Origin: Panagrolaimus kolymaensis
Taxonomy: Eukaryota; Nematoda; Chromadorea; Rhabditida; Panagrolaimidae
Reading direction: 5' to 3'
Assembly: GCA_028622995.1 (NCBI GenBank)
Contig: JAJQJQ010000030.1
Coordinates: 744,001-808,000, forward strand
DNA: 64,000 bases
Shown here: one piece after another, positions 25,227 to 36,097 of the stretch
Position numbering within the stretch: the first letter of the stretch is position 1
Layout: the number at the start of each line of letters is the position of its first letter
Translations under genes and position numbers: made by a program
The notes under the pieces: model-generated
Seen by the model: the letters and a program-made list of their open reading frames with translations, nothing else
Told to the model about the DNA's origin: nothing
The model's database searches: none

Positions 25227-27410
25227 ATGAATTTGGATGAAACGTTGGGTGTAAATATTTTTCGTTATATTGTATCAACGATTACTATAGCTGGTAATAT
25301 TTTTTTGCTTTATATGTTTTATAAATTTCCAAGACTTCAAAAAACTCCATGCCATTGTTTGGTGGCTATGCTAAATTTATGTGATTTAATTATTGGTTAG
25401 TTTTATTTGTTTTTTTTTAGTTTTGTTTTATTGTTTATCGGCTTCGAAGAAAAAATGTGTCAAATTCAAAATTTTCTTTTTCAGAGACTTTTATAATATT
25501 TTTTTTTATTAAAATCATTTTTAAGAAAATCTAAAAGTGCTAAAGGCATTTAAACTTTTTTGGAAGGCTGAAAACCCAATTTCAGGTTATTTTTTAACGA
25601 GTTCTCTAAAAACGAATAAAAAAACTTTTTAGCTAAGTTAAAATTAAATTAGTAAATATTATTTCCCAAAATAGGCATTTTTTTATTTATTTTTTTTGCA
25701 AGATGTTATTATTGGAAAAGTAAACTATTTTTTGGAGTTGTTCGAAAGTCGTTTTTTAGTATGGAAATTTTTTTAAATGAATGTAATGCCTGATTTACAA
25801 ACAACTAAAGCAAATTTATGAACATCCCAAAACTATAAATGTGATTTTGCCAAATATTAGAGATTCACTTTTTTTAAAATTTTGAATGTATCAGCTCTCT
25901 ACCTACAACGAAAGATAATAACTTCCATAGATTTTAAACTTTTTAATTAAAATATCTCTGTCGAATCTTTAAAAATAAGCAAACAATGAAAAAAAAATTT
26001 ACCGTTCAACAAAATTATTTCTAAAAAGTTTTCCAAATTCAAATAGCTATGTTCTAAATTTTCATTTTTTAGGTTTGGGTGTATTGATTCGAGTTTCTTA
26101 CACGACTTATGCAAATTTAAATGTTATTTCACTTTTTGATAAACCAACTTGCATTTTGGTAAATTCAGTTCAAGCTTTTGGTGTGAGCGGCGGCCAAGTA
26201 ATAATTGTTTCAATTGCATTTGATCGATTTTTGGCTGTATTTCGCCCAACCACATATGCAAAAGATCAATCACCCATATTTCTTTCAATTGTTGGATTTA
26301 TTTCAATTTTGGCACCCATTTATTTATTTATTGCAAAATGGATTAATTTGGATACAAGTAAAATGATTACTGTATGCTCTTCTGGGTCTGCAGCAGCTCA
26401 ATCTTTTTATCTTTCAAATTTAGTTTATTGCAGTTTATTTATTGTTTTAACTTTCGGTAAGAAAATTCGGAAAATGTTTGTTTAGAATTTGACCAATTTT
26501 CGGAAATGGTTAATCAAAATTCACTAACAAAGGGTCTTGGAGCAAACAAGCGAGGAAAAGTATTACTTTAAAAAATGGATTTGTAAAAACATTTGCTAAG
26601 CGCAGAAAAAAAGTTTAAAAATAAAAAGCTGTATTTTGCCGCTCAACGCTTGATTATTACCTTAATTTTCTTCTACAAAAAATCCCAAAAAAATTTTGTT
26701 TAAAGCTTTTTAAAAATTAAAAAAAGTGAAACAAAAAAGTTAATTTTCCATAGAAAAGATAAATGAAAAACAATCAAACTTTCAAGCCATTTTGAAGTTT
26801 CAATTTTTAAAACTTTCGTGACAAAATTCAACAATTTATTGGATTTTTCGCTCGATGACTCGAAGGTATTGTTTATTTTTCTCTTTCGTCACGTCACGCT
26901 CCTTCTTTTCGAACATAAATTCAAAGAATTTACTTCGACAATTTGAAAAACTAATATTTAGAAAATTTAAATATATTTTTAGTTTTTTATTCTTTGGCTT
27001 TAATTTTTCTTGTTCGCCGATTAAAAAAAGATAAACAAAATAAAACCACCGAAGTTCGACTTCAACTTCAACTCCGAGTATTTATTTCTGTGTCATTAAT
27101 TTTACTTTGTTGCACAATATTTTATGGAATTCCAGTATTTTTAATGATTTTAACTGAAATTCTTAAATCTGAGCCATCCACAAAAGCAATAATAACTATG
27201 TACATTGGTTTTGGATCTTTAATTAATGCATGCTTAAATGTTTTTATATTTTTATTTAAAAATTCAGAAATTAATAAGTGTTTTAAAATTTTATTGAAAC
27301 AATGGTTTCCAAATAAGTTTAATTTTATGATGAATCGAAAAATATTTGGAAATCATCAACAACAGCGATCAGCTTCCACGCATTTTGTTATTCCGAAGAG
27401 TAATAAGTAA
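25227..27410 (+). CDS. Seven-helix receptor, serpentine class SX-like
   Basis: Three exons (25227-25395, 26073-26456, 26983-27410) give 326 residues in frame. The protein has rhodopsin-type topology: helix 1 (YIVSTITIAGNIFLLYMFY), helix 2 starting at CHCLVAMLNLCDLIIG, a helix 3 end FDRFLAVFRP in place of DRY, a third loop rich in Lys (RRLKKDKQNKTTEVRLQ), and helix 7 ending VFIFLFKN. This pattern fits nematode srsx chemoreceptors, which signal through G proteins in sensory neurons. Introns are long (677 and 526 bp). The short interval to the hAT MITE means the element lies in its promoter or leader. Confidence 0.8.
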
Positions 27411-27669
27411 TAATTTATATTCAGCGAAAATCAACCAAATCAAAGCCATCCCTACTCACAGACTTCGAACTTGCAAAATCTCGGATGCTTTTATATTTAA
27501 AAAAATAATTTTTTTTATGCCGTATTTTTTTTTTGATCATAAAGTTCTCGAATGGAAAAAAAACTTATCCCCTTTTTCGTTCATTCCAACTAACTAAAAA
27601 TATTTTGAATCATTATTTTAATTTAAAATATTATTTTCTTTGTATTATAATTGTCTTCAAGAAAAAAAA

Positions 27670-28529
27670 ATGAGCGATATGCGTCTTTTTACTAACAATT
27701 ATTATTCTCGTTTCTTAATGTGTCAACCACCAAAAAATTTGTTGGTGATTCAAAATTTTTCTATTCCCGAAAACATTATTTATTACATTTATAAAAAGGC
27801 TACAATCAGTGTTAATTCCAAATTATTTCACATTTGTAAATATTTTTTGAAAAACCAAAAATTTGATATATTTGAAAATATTTCCACTTCTTGAAGAACT
27901 CCTTCAACCACAAAAGCAAAAACCATCGTCTTTTTGCGAGATGTTTCATCAAAATCAAAAATATGGGTTACGGGTGAAATTTTGTGCATTCATTCTTTCA
28001 ATAAAAGTTTGGAAAAAAATCCAGTAATTTTTCAAAAACTTTCTTATGTTTAATGTTAAGAAATTAAGTTTTCTTTATCAAAAAATTTCTTACAATGAAT
28101 TTTATTTAATGGTTTTAAATGGAAAAGTTGAAAAGTTTTGGTTTTGTCGTGGAGAAATAAAATATTCAAATGGAAATTGGGTTAATCTTGCTGAAATCCT
28201 GGAAAAGTTACCATTAATTCAAGAGTTTACATAGTGAGTTTTTAAAAACTATAAAAAAACTTTAAGGAAATTTACTTTTTAGCTACGTTGACAAAGCATG
28301 GTTTTGTACGGTTGAAGCAGCCAAAAAAATAACAAAATTACCGATATTATCAAAATTAAAAATTTTTGATATTGCTATTATAATTCTAGAAGAATTTTCA
28401 AGCTCAGAAGAATATAAAAAATTTATAAAGGTACATATATTTTTGGTTTTTGGCAATTTTAAATTTTTTTTAATGCCATTTTAGGACCATTCATTCGCCA
28501 AATTTACACAATACAAACAGCATCGCTAA
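27670..28529 (+). pseudogene. Broken F-box-like nematode gene
   Basis: Translation from an ATG at about 27670 runs in one frame to an in-frame TGA at 27892-27894 and then continues sensibly in the same frame (KAKTIVFLRDVSSKSKIWVT) to about 28045. There a +1 shift is needed to continue into the next coding block (LNGKVEKFWFCRGEIKY). After that two introns (28234-28282 and 28431-28484) splice normally and the frame ends at 28527-28529. No intron can remove the stop. The block order resembles a nematode F-box-like family with Leu/Phe-rich tails. A sequencing error is possible but would have to occur twice. Confidence 0.55.
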
Positions 28530-28821
28530 ATTTGATTTCTGCCCTTTGTATTTTAAAATAAAAAGATACGGAATTATTTGCAACTAAACATATTTAAAAA
28601 TGTTTTTCAACTTGTGTTGTTTTTTTATGAATTTTCTTACTTTATAATAATTGGAGCATCCTCATTAAATAAATATTTTTTTTGACTTGGCATCATCATC
28701 ATTTTCTTCTTCATACTCTCTTTTAAAGTCAAGATTTATTAGTAGATTATAAGAAAAAAAGAAAAAGAAAATATAAATTATAAAACTTTATGTCAATCAT
28801 CAAAATTTGTTAGTAGTATTT

Positions 28822-29022
28822 TTAACGGCGATGGCTTTTCGTTTTTGGAGCTTTCTTTCCTCCATGAAGTTTTGTTTGAGCACTTCGCTTAATATATACA
28901 CTTCGTGTTCGATGTTCCAATGATGGTGTGCTTGAGCGAGAACGGCGGTGAGAAGGACGATGATGTGGATTTGTTGCTTTTATTCCAACACTTACTGCTT
29001 TAAATTTTTTTAAACTATTATT
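28822..29022 (-). CDS. Possible terminal exon of a small basic Arg/Ser-rich protein
   Basis: An acceptor-like TTTTTTTTTAAG precedes a frame of about 66 codons ending in a stop at 28822. The peptide is strongly basic with RS-type stretches (SHRRSRSSTPSLEHR) and a GGKKAPKTKSHRR tail, like nuclear or RNA-binding proteins. Codon content looks less homopolymeric than the surroundings. The upstream exon could not be identified with confidence. It may be a lone small gene or noise. Confidence 0.35.
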   Translation of the reverse strand, partial: NNSLKKFKAVSVGIKATNPHHRPSHRRSRSSTPSLEHRTRSVYIKRSAQTKLHGGKKAPKTKSHRR

Positions 29023-29548
29023 TTTCTTAAAAAAAAACAAATATCGACAAACAACTATCTTTTTTTAATACATTATTTTTTTGTTTGTTTTAAACGACCG
29101 TCGATTACTCCTCTTGAAATATTTCTTTCCTTCTTTTTTTACTTTGCTTTCTTCTTTGTGTTTTTTTTTCTTCGTTGTTGTTGTTTACTTCATTTTTTTT
29201 GTCCTTCTCTTTTTCTCCATTCCTCGTGTGTGCTGAAGAAAAAAGAAGCAAATGAACAGATGATAAACAACATTTGAGCCTTGAAAGCCAGCAGTCGTCG
29301 CCACAACGAGCGTGTTTTTTTCCCCAACCATTCATTCTTTCGTAATAAACAAAACAACAATGTTTTTATTTTCTTCAAAAATAAAAAAATAAGTATAAAA
29401 GAAAGTTCGGAAAATTGAGAAACTTTCAAAATAAATTCTCTTTTTTTTCTTTGTCTTTCTCGCGTTTTTTTAAAGGTATTAATTTCGCTTATTTCTCCTT
29501 TTCTTTTTAAAGAATTATATTATTTCTTTCTAGAATTATTTGTTAATC

Positions 29549-30605
29549 ATGGAAACCGCTAAAAATGCTATGGGAACTGTAGGAGAAACCGTTAAAGGTA
29601 TGGCTAATGCCGCATCAAATGCCATGTCAAATGTTGCTGAATCAGCTAAAGAAAAGCTTGGAGATATGAAAGGTTTGTGATGATTTATTTATTTCGTTGA
29701 GTATTCATCCATCCTTCTTTTTTTTTTGTCTCTGTGTCGTTATCTGACATTTCAACTCCGATAAATCTTGAATGAACCCTGGGATTAATTTGAGTCACAT
29801 CAATCGAAGCCTTAACTCCAATAACGAACAATTTATTTATCTATTTTTGGCGATGAAAATATTACTTTTTCCAATGTCTTTGAATACTTTGAGTTTAAAA
29901 AAGATTAAATCGGTGGAGCCAGTTTTTTTAACAGAGATACGTTGCTTTTTTCAATGATTTTATTAAGCTAACCAACCAATTACGATTTTAAAGATTCCAT
30001 TTTTTCTTTAAAATAATCAGAAAACAATATTTTTAAAAATTAAAACTTCATTCCATTTTTTTTGTTTTCGAAAAAAAAAATCCCTTTTTAAATAAAAAAA
30101 ATTAAAGAAAAAGCTTTCACTTTTTTTTTCAAAGTCAAACTTTGGAAAATGTGACTGACGTGAGACTCGTAAATTAGCTGACATTTAGGTAGTTTTTTGT
30201 ATTATAATTTATAACTTTAAGTTTTATTAATTTATAGTCATAGTCTCTTTTTTTTATTTCTAAGAAAGCAAAAAAATATTCTTTTTCTTTTTATTTATTT
30301 TTTGATTTATAATCCATTTTTTTTTTATTGAAAAGAAATATAAACCTTTTTAACCAACTTACTCATATTTTCTTTTTTACTACCGTGTCAAATTAGTCAT
30401 CATACATTTATTTTATATGACATCTTTTATTTCCTTCTTTAGATTTTCTTTTTATTATTAATCATTTATTGAGTTTTTTTTCTTTTCAGTTAACAGTAAT
30501 GAAGTTAGCCCTGATGATGTTAATATTGATAGTCAATTAGCTAATGAACCAGCATTTCAAGCTGGAAGAAATTTGGAATCAGTTGGTGGACGAACATATC
30601 GTTAA
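29549..30605 (+). CDS. Small LEA-like amphipathic protein
   Basis: Two exons (29549-29672, 30490-30605) give 79 residues. The first half is a repeated amphipathic helix with Ala/Gly/Lys/Glu and small residues (ETVKGMANAASNAMSNVAES, then AKEKLGDMK), like group 3 LEA proteins linked to desiccation and stress tolerance. The second half is polar (EVSPDDVNIDSQ) and ends in GGRTYR. It has no signal peptide, so it is probably cytosolic. An acceptor-like TTTCTTTCTAG ends 18 nt before the ATG, which suggests trans-splicing. The 817-bp intron is long for such a small gene. The LEA link is by composition only. Confidence 0.65.
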
Positions 30606-31008
30606 AAAATAATTTTATTTCCACTCGAAAACATCATCATCCATTGTTTTCGAACATGATTCAACCGACCCAAAATATAAATTTTTTTTTCTAGCATGTT
30701 TATGTGTATAAATAATTTCCTCTTTTTTATTTAAATATGAATTTATTATTTTATGTGTATATGAAAATTTTATAATTACAGTACAGTAAAAAAATAAAAA
30801 GTTTTAATATAAATATTTTTTCGTTTTGTGATAAAAAGTTATATTAGGAAAATTTTGTTCCTGTTGCACTTTGAGTTACACGAATGGTTCGACCTTTAAG
30901 CATAAATCGATTTAAACGATAAAATCGAAGGAAGCTGTTTCGAAATAATGAGCTGAAATTTGTTTTTTGATTAGTTTGAGTCGCAAAAGCTTTGGAACTT
31001 TTAATTTT

Positions 31009-32170
31009 TTATTGTGTTTGACCATCAAAAAATTTTAACCTCGCAAAAAATAGCACAAAAATCACTGGATAAAAATATGCTCCTACAATAACTTCCGACC
31101 ATCCTGAATATTGAATGAATAGCGAATTTCGGCGATTACGATACCATAAAACAGATAAAAGTTGAAAAGCAGCTGAAACTACGATCATCGCTGAACTAAA
31201 TGCAGTTTGAAGGAGTAATCGAGTTTCAACTTTATGTGCCGCTGTATAACCATTCTTTTTAGAATATGAAATTGAAATCACCGTTAAAAGAAGAGAAAAA
31301 AATGAATGAATTATAGCCCAAATTGAACAACACAATTGATCACTAAGTTGAAAGGCGGCGCATTCCTTCGTGAAACCCTTCCAAAAACATATATCCATTA
31401 TTGAACGAGCGTCGACGATGAATGGAAAAAGTAAAATAAAAATTGAATAAATAATTGTGAGTTCTTTATTCCAAAATTTTTCATAACTTGTTGGAAATGC
31501 TGAAAATGCTATAAAACATAGGATTTTGAATTTTTATTTTTAAAGGGTAAAAAAAGAAAGAAAAAATTTAGAAAAATCTGTAATTTTTATTTTGGATGTT
31601 AAAAAGTTTTTAAATTTATTCATTTTTTTGTTGTGAAACATAAAGTTTGTAACTCGAGCATTTATAGAAAATAAAATGTTTTTGGTGGCATTTTTAAGAA
31701 ATTCAAAGCCGATTACAGTAATTTTTAATTTCAACATAAAATAATAAAATAATTTTATTTCACTAACCTAAAGCTGAAGCTCGATTCAATGCCAAAAAAG
31801 TATTCCAACATGCTAAATCAAAATTTAAATACCATCGAAGGGAATTACTTATCAAAGCTTTAATATCGCCATCAAGCAAACCCGTGATATCTTGAATCAA
31901 CGTGCAAATGGTGAATAAAACAAAACCAAAAAATATTAAATAAAAATAACTGCTTCGAAGTTGACTGGATGGATTAGCAAATTCAAAAGCCAAAAAAATA
32001 AATATTGCTATCATAAAAACAATACATATATTTAAAACGATTGATGATGCAAGACTTATTGCAAGTTGTTGACGTTGTTGAGATTCACTAAGTAACAAGA
32101 AAATATCATTGACATCCGAGATATTTGAAATCAAGCTGCTATTATCGTTGATTTGAATGGAAGTGTCCAT
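31009..32170 (-). CDS. Seven-helix chemoreceptor-like protein
   Basis: Two exons (31768-32170, 31009-31508) join in frame to 300 residues. Seven hydrophobic segments can be counted, beginning after a polar 40-residue N-terminus with Asn sites (NDNSSLISNIS). Helix 3 ends LALNRASALAF, the Asn-Arg pattern seen at this position in several nematode serpentine families instead of DRY. The last helix (YFYPVIFVLFFARLKFF) is followed by a very short tail. The exact serpentine class is not assigned. It is likely a sensory-neuron receptor, by family habit. Gene order and strand show no operon. Confidence 0.7.
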
Positions 32171-33181
32171 TTCGAAAACAAAACAAAAAATTTAATTGGA
32201 TTGTTTCAAGAATTAAAAATATCGAAATGAGAAATGATAGTAATCAAAAATTTAAAAAAAATTGAATAAATGATTACTGTCACGAGACCAAACTTTCGTC
32301 ACCCAGAAATTTTTTTTTTTCGAATAATTTTGTTTCTGAATTTATTTCACTTTAAAACCGTCGAATGAAATTTAATAAAATAAAAAATAAATTTAAATTT
32401 TATTTTAGTTAAATACCATAAATTTAATTAAGGAAAAAAATGGGAAGTTCCTTGCTTCAGAATTTTAAAGGAAATAATAATTATAAAAATGTCAAACAGA
32501 TGAAACTTTACGGTCAGCCAGCCCACAAAGAAAATGAAAAATAAAAATGTGTGTTAGTTGTAAATCAAAAATTATTTAATATTTTTACTTTTTAATACGT
32601 CGCTCGCGTACGTTAAAGAAAAAAAAATTAGAGAGATTTTAATTAAACAAATTTACAGCTGCCAATAATTTATTTTTGAAAAATAATTTATTTTTCTAAA
32701 TTTTAAATAAAAAAGTAAAAAAATCTATAAATTTTTTATAATTTTTGGTTTATATTTTTTGATGATTTATTGCGCAAGGAAAAAAAAGAAAAGAAAGTAT
32801 AATCGTAAAAAAAATTATGTTAAATAAACATAGTAATAAAATAAAATTTTTATATGAATGTTTCTTAATAAAAATTATAAAAACCAATTATGGCTTTAAG
32901 AATTATGAAAGAAAAAGTAAAGTTAAAAACGTATAAGAAAAATTTCAAGTTTATTTGAACTCAGCGGCAAAGATTACAAAACCATTAGGCTTAATTTTTT
33001 GCATCATTAGGGTTACGGTAATCAATAAACTAACTTCCAAACAACTGCACAATGGCCTCCAAATTTTTTTCGAGGAAAAAAACTTAAAATTTAAATTGAA
33101 AAAATGATGAGGCATGTCTCTTCATTCTCTCGAAAATGAAGTAATTTATTATTCGTCACCCATGAAAAAAAAATCTTTAAT
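32171..33181. other. AT-rich intergenic DNA
   Basis: Upstream of the minus-strand receptor. No gene was found. CGTCACCCA motifs occur near 32298 and 33156, but no element boundaries could be drawn. Confidence 0.35.
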
Positions 33182-33185
33182 GCTT

Positions 33186-33679
33186 CACCACCAGTTTTTC
33201 GATCGTAGATCATTCTAGAAAAAGCGCGCGTTCTATTTCGTTCTAAGAGTTTTTCCAATGAAGCTAACGGGTAATTTTTAATGTTATCGTATGCTTTTTA
33301 GCTGAAATTAATATATTTTTGGTTAAACTTTATTTACAAATTTTCTGAAAGTATCTAATACAAATAAAATATGAGAATAAAAAACATTTCCTTGAAAGTT
33401 GTGAACAAAAACCATGCTTTAGATTAATTTACTGATTTTGCAACAAAACAAGGTTTTTTATATTTTTTGGACTGCATTTTGCATTATTAGGCCTTTTCAA
33501 ACATATTTCAAACAATATTGGACATTAAAAACTTAAAAATTGATCAAAACATGTTAATTTCGGCTAAAAAGCATACGATAACATTAAAAATTACCCATTA
33601 GCTTCATTGGAAAAACTCTTAGAACGAAATAGAACGCGCGCTTTTTCTAGAATGATCTACGATCGAAAAATTGGTGGTG
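33186..33679. mobile_element. MITE with 120-bp inverted repeats
   Basis: The ends CACCACCA and TGGTGGTG begin inverted repeats of about 120 bp. They include CGATCGTAGATCATTCTAGA, AAGCGCGCGTTCTATTTCG and TTATCGTATGCTTTTTAGC and are near-identical between arms. The element is flanked by a direct GCTT at 33182-33185 and 33680-33683, a possible 4-bp target duplication. The core of about 240 bp is non-coding. The high arm identity points to recent insertion or stem conservation. The superfamily is not assigned. Confidence 0.8.
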
Positions 33680-34243
33680 GCTTTAGAAAATGTGTTTTCT
33701 TACAACAAAAAAGAAAGAAAGTTTTCTGCTGTCATTTGTCGTTGCTCTTGTATAGCTGCAATTAAGGAGAATTTCACAAAAGTCTCCATTCAGTAATTCT
33801 TTGATTCGTAAAGTTTTTTAATTTTCATTTTTTATGCATTTTTTTATTGAAGAGTTTCAAAGAATATTATAGTTTTTTTAAAGGCGTCATTGCTTTCTTG
33901 GTTTATTAATATTTTTTGTTTTCGTCAAAGCAAGCACTTTCATCGTGTCGAACTAAAAATCGAAATAAAACCCTTTTTTTAATTAAATTTTTATTATATC
34001 AACTAAGTTATGATTAGAAACGCATAATTATTTAAGTATCTTAAAGAAAAATAAATTTTTCTCACCCAGAAAAAATTTTAGTAAAAAAATGTGCATATTT
34101 GGGTCACCAAAATGATGTCAAAGTAAACGGAGAATACCATTCCATTATCGAAAAAGTTTATAAATGTGATGAAATTTAACCAAAAGAAAACCAAAATTGA
34201 TTACTTTGAATCTCGACACGAAAGTCCGAACACATATTTATAG

Positions 34244-34729
34244 TAGGGTGGACCGGGTAGATCTACCAGTAGATTCTACCGGTAGATCTACCGGTAGATC
34301 TACCGAAATCTACCGAAAAAATTTTCCAATCTACCGAAATCTACCGCGCCACCAAAATTTAAAAAAAGACGTTCTCGGAGTTTTTTAAGCGAAAGTTATG
34401 AATTAGCAGGTTCTAAAATGCATAAAAACGATGTTTTCTCTATTTCCGAAAATTTTTGAATTTTTTTAACAGGGGAGAGTTTATGATAGGAAAGTAATAG
34501 CTTGGTCCACCCTGTTGAAAAATTGAAATTTTTTTAAAAGTTTGCAAAACCTATTTTTGTGCCCAAAAATAGCCTTATATCCTTAATTTTGTATTCCTTG
34601 ATTCAAAATCCCTTTCTTTTCGAATTTTGGACTTGCGGTAGATTTCAGTAGATCTACCGGTAGATCCACCGGTAGATCTACCGGTAGATCTACCGATTTT
34701 TCAATCTACCGGTAGATCGGTCCACCCTA
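34244..34729. mobile_element. hAT-type MITE with GGTAGATCTACC repeats
   Basis: The ends TAGGGTGGACC and GGTCCACCCTA are inverted repeats. Both flanks carry the exact 8-bp duplication ATTTATAG (34236-34243, 34730-34737), a hAT trait. Inside each end are tandem self-complementary units of GGTAGATCTACC type. A further GGTCCACCCT lies internally near 34504, so the element may be composite. There is no transposase. It shares the TA(A/G)GGTGG(A) terminus type with the GGGAC-filled MITE at 24800. Confidence 0.87.
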
Positions 34730-34934
34730 ATTTATAGCACTGTATTTGCACAGTCGTACAATATTGTTACATTTGAGCATATTTTTCTAATTAAAAAAAT
34801 TGAAAAAAATTGCATGTTTTGCTTATCATCATGGAATCGGCTAAAAATGATACTGCCATTAAATTTTCCATAGTCGAAAACTTATAAAAACGAGAAATAT
34901 GGCCAAAATAAATCAATTCTGGCTTTTATTGAAA

Positions 34935-35028
34935 GTAGCGCCGTAGCGCCGTAGCGCCATGGAATTTCGTGTTGAGACCACTCTCTTTCATTTTTTTAAT
35001 TATTGAAAGTAGCGCCAAAGGTAGCGCC
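34935..35028 (+). repeat. GTAGCGCC octamer repeats
   Basis: Three tandem GTAGCGCC units lie at 34935-34958, with two further units at 35009-35016 and 35021-35028, in AT-rich DNA. The octamer equals the spacer plus first base before TAG at the end of the Helitron-like copy at 15848. This may be coincidence or a remnant of that family. Confidence 0.7.
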
Positions 35029-35185
35029 ATCTTTTTTCATTAATTTTTTAAATAAAAATGTGTAAATAATTAAAAGGTTTTTTATTTTATAAATATGTTT
35101 ATTGTTTCTCATTAATTACTTATGGTTAAAATACATGAACGCATGCCATGTTCAACTTGATTAAACAATTCACAACGTAATTTGT

Positions 35186-35691
35186 TTACCTTGCCTTTTT
35201 TTTGGGAACTTCTCGAATTGGAAGTAATGTAACTCCATCTTTACTAATAATATTAAAATTTGATGAGGTTTGAAGAGTTACATCATTCAAATGCCACATA
35301 TCAAAAGGCTAAGGAATTCCATGTAAAGTTCATCGAAAAACTTTGGATTTTCATCGGTTATAAAATTTCTTCTTCAAGCAATGGAAGAATAAAAATTAGC
35401 GGAGAATAAGCAATGGATTCACTGAAAAGCACTAGCTAAATATTTTTCATCTGCTGAAATTTCTTCATTCTTTGCTTTTTCTTGGATAGTTGTATTTATT
35501 TACAAAAACTAAAGCTACATCAGCTGTTTGAGTGATGAATTCCAAATCCATTGATATCATTTTGATACCTGTGGTTATATCCTTGATATCATTAAAATCT
35601 TCCTTTGGTGGTGGAGCTTCTATGGGATTAATAAGAATAATTTCATCTTTATGATGTGTATAAAGATCATCTTGTACTGCATAATAATCAC
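35186..35691 (-). pseudogene. Fragmented gene of unknown family
   Basis: Behind an acceptor TGTTTAG a frame of about 75 codons reads GDYYAVQDDLYTHHKDEIIL and onward with normal codon content, ending in a stop. The coding signal then continues in other frames: NEEISADEKYLASAFQ, TDENPKFFDELYMEFL, and a last block PFDMWHLNDVTLQ to VTLLPIREVPKKKAR with a stop. At least three frame changes without splice sites are needed. I do not recognise the parent gene. It sits beside a broken innexin and a MITE cluster. Confidence 0.5.
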
Positions 35692-36097
35692 CTAAACACT
35701 GATTTTTATGTTAGGTGTTAAACTAATTATTTTGGTTGTTGTGATGAAGCTGGAAACCGACAGGCATTTAAATAATATAAAATTTACTAGTTCTTGGAGT
35801 TATTACCGTAATAATGACTTTCAGCAATGGAAGAAAGTCCAATAAAATTCTTTTATGGAATCAAATTTAAGGATGAAAAGGAAAAATAAAAAACAGAGTT
35901 GATGAAGATGAAATCTGTTTAAATAAATGAAAAAATCCTTTTTTTACTTGTTTGTATTTTTGAAAGCTTACAGTATTTTTTGCGACAACATTATTTTTTA
36001 TTATTTTTTCCAAGCATAAATCTAAATAGGCAAGTAAATCACAAATATACACAATGATTTGTACAAACAATTACTAGAAAAAGGTTAATTCAATTGC

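Noticed and set aside
29105..29335. Lys/Glu-rich open frame on the minus strand
   Set aside because: Driven by GAAAGAAG purine tracts. No supporting splice site linking it to the basic exon at 28822 was found.
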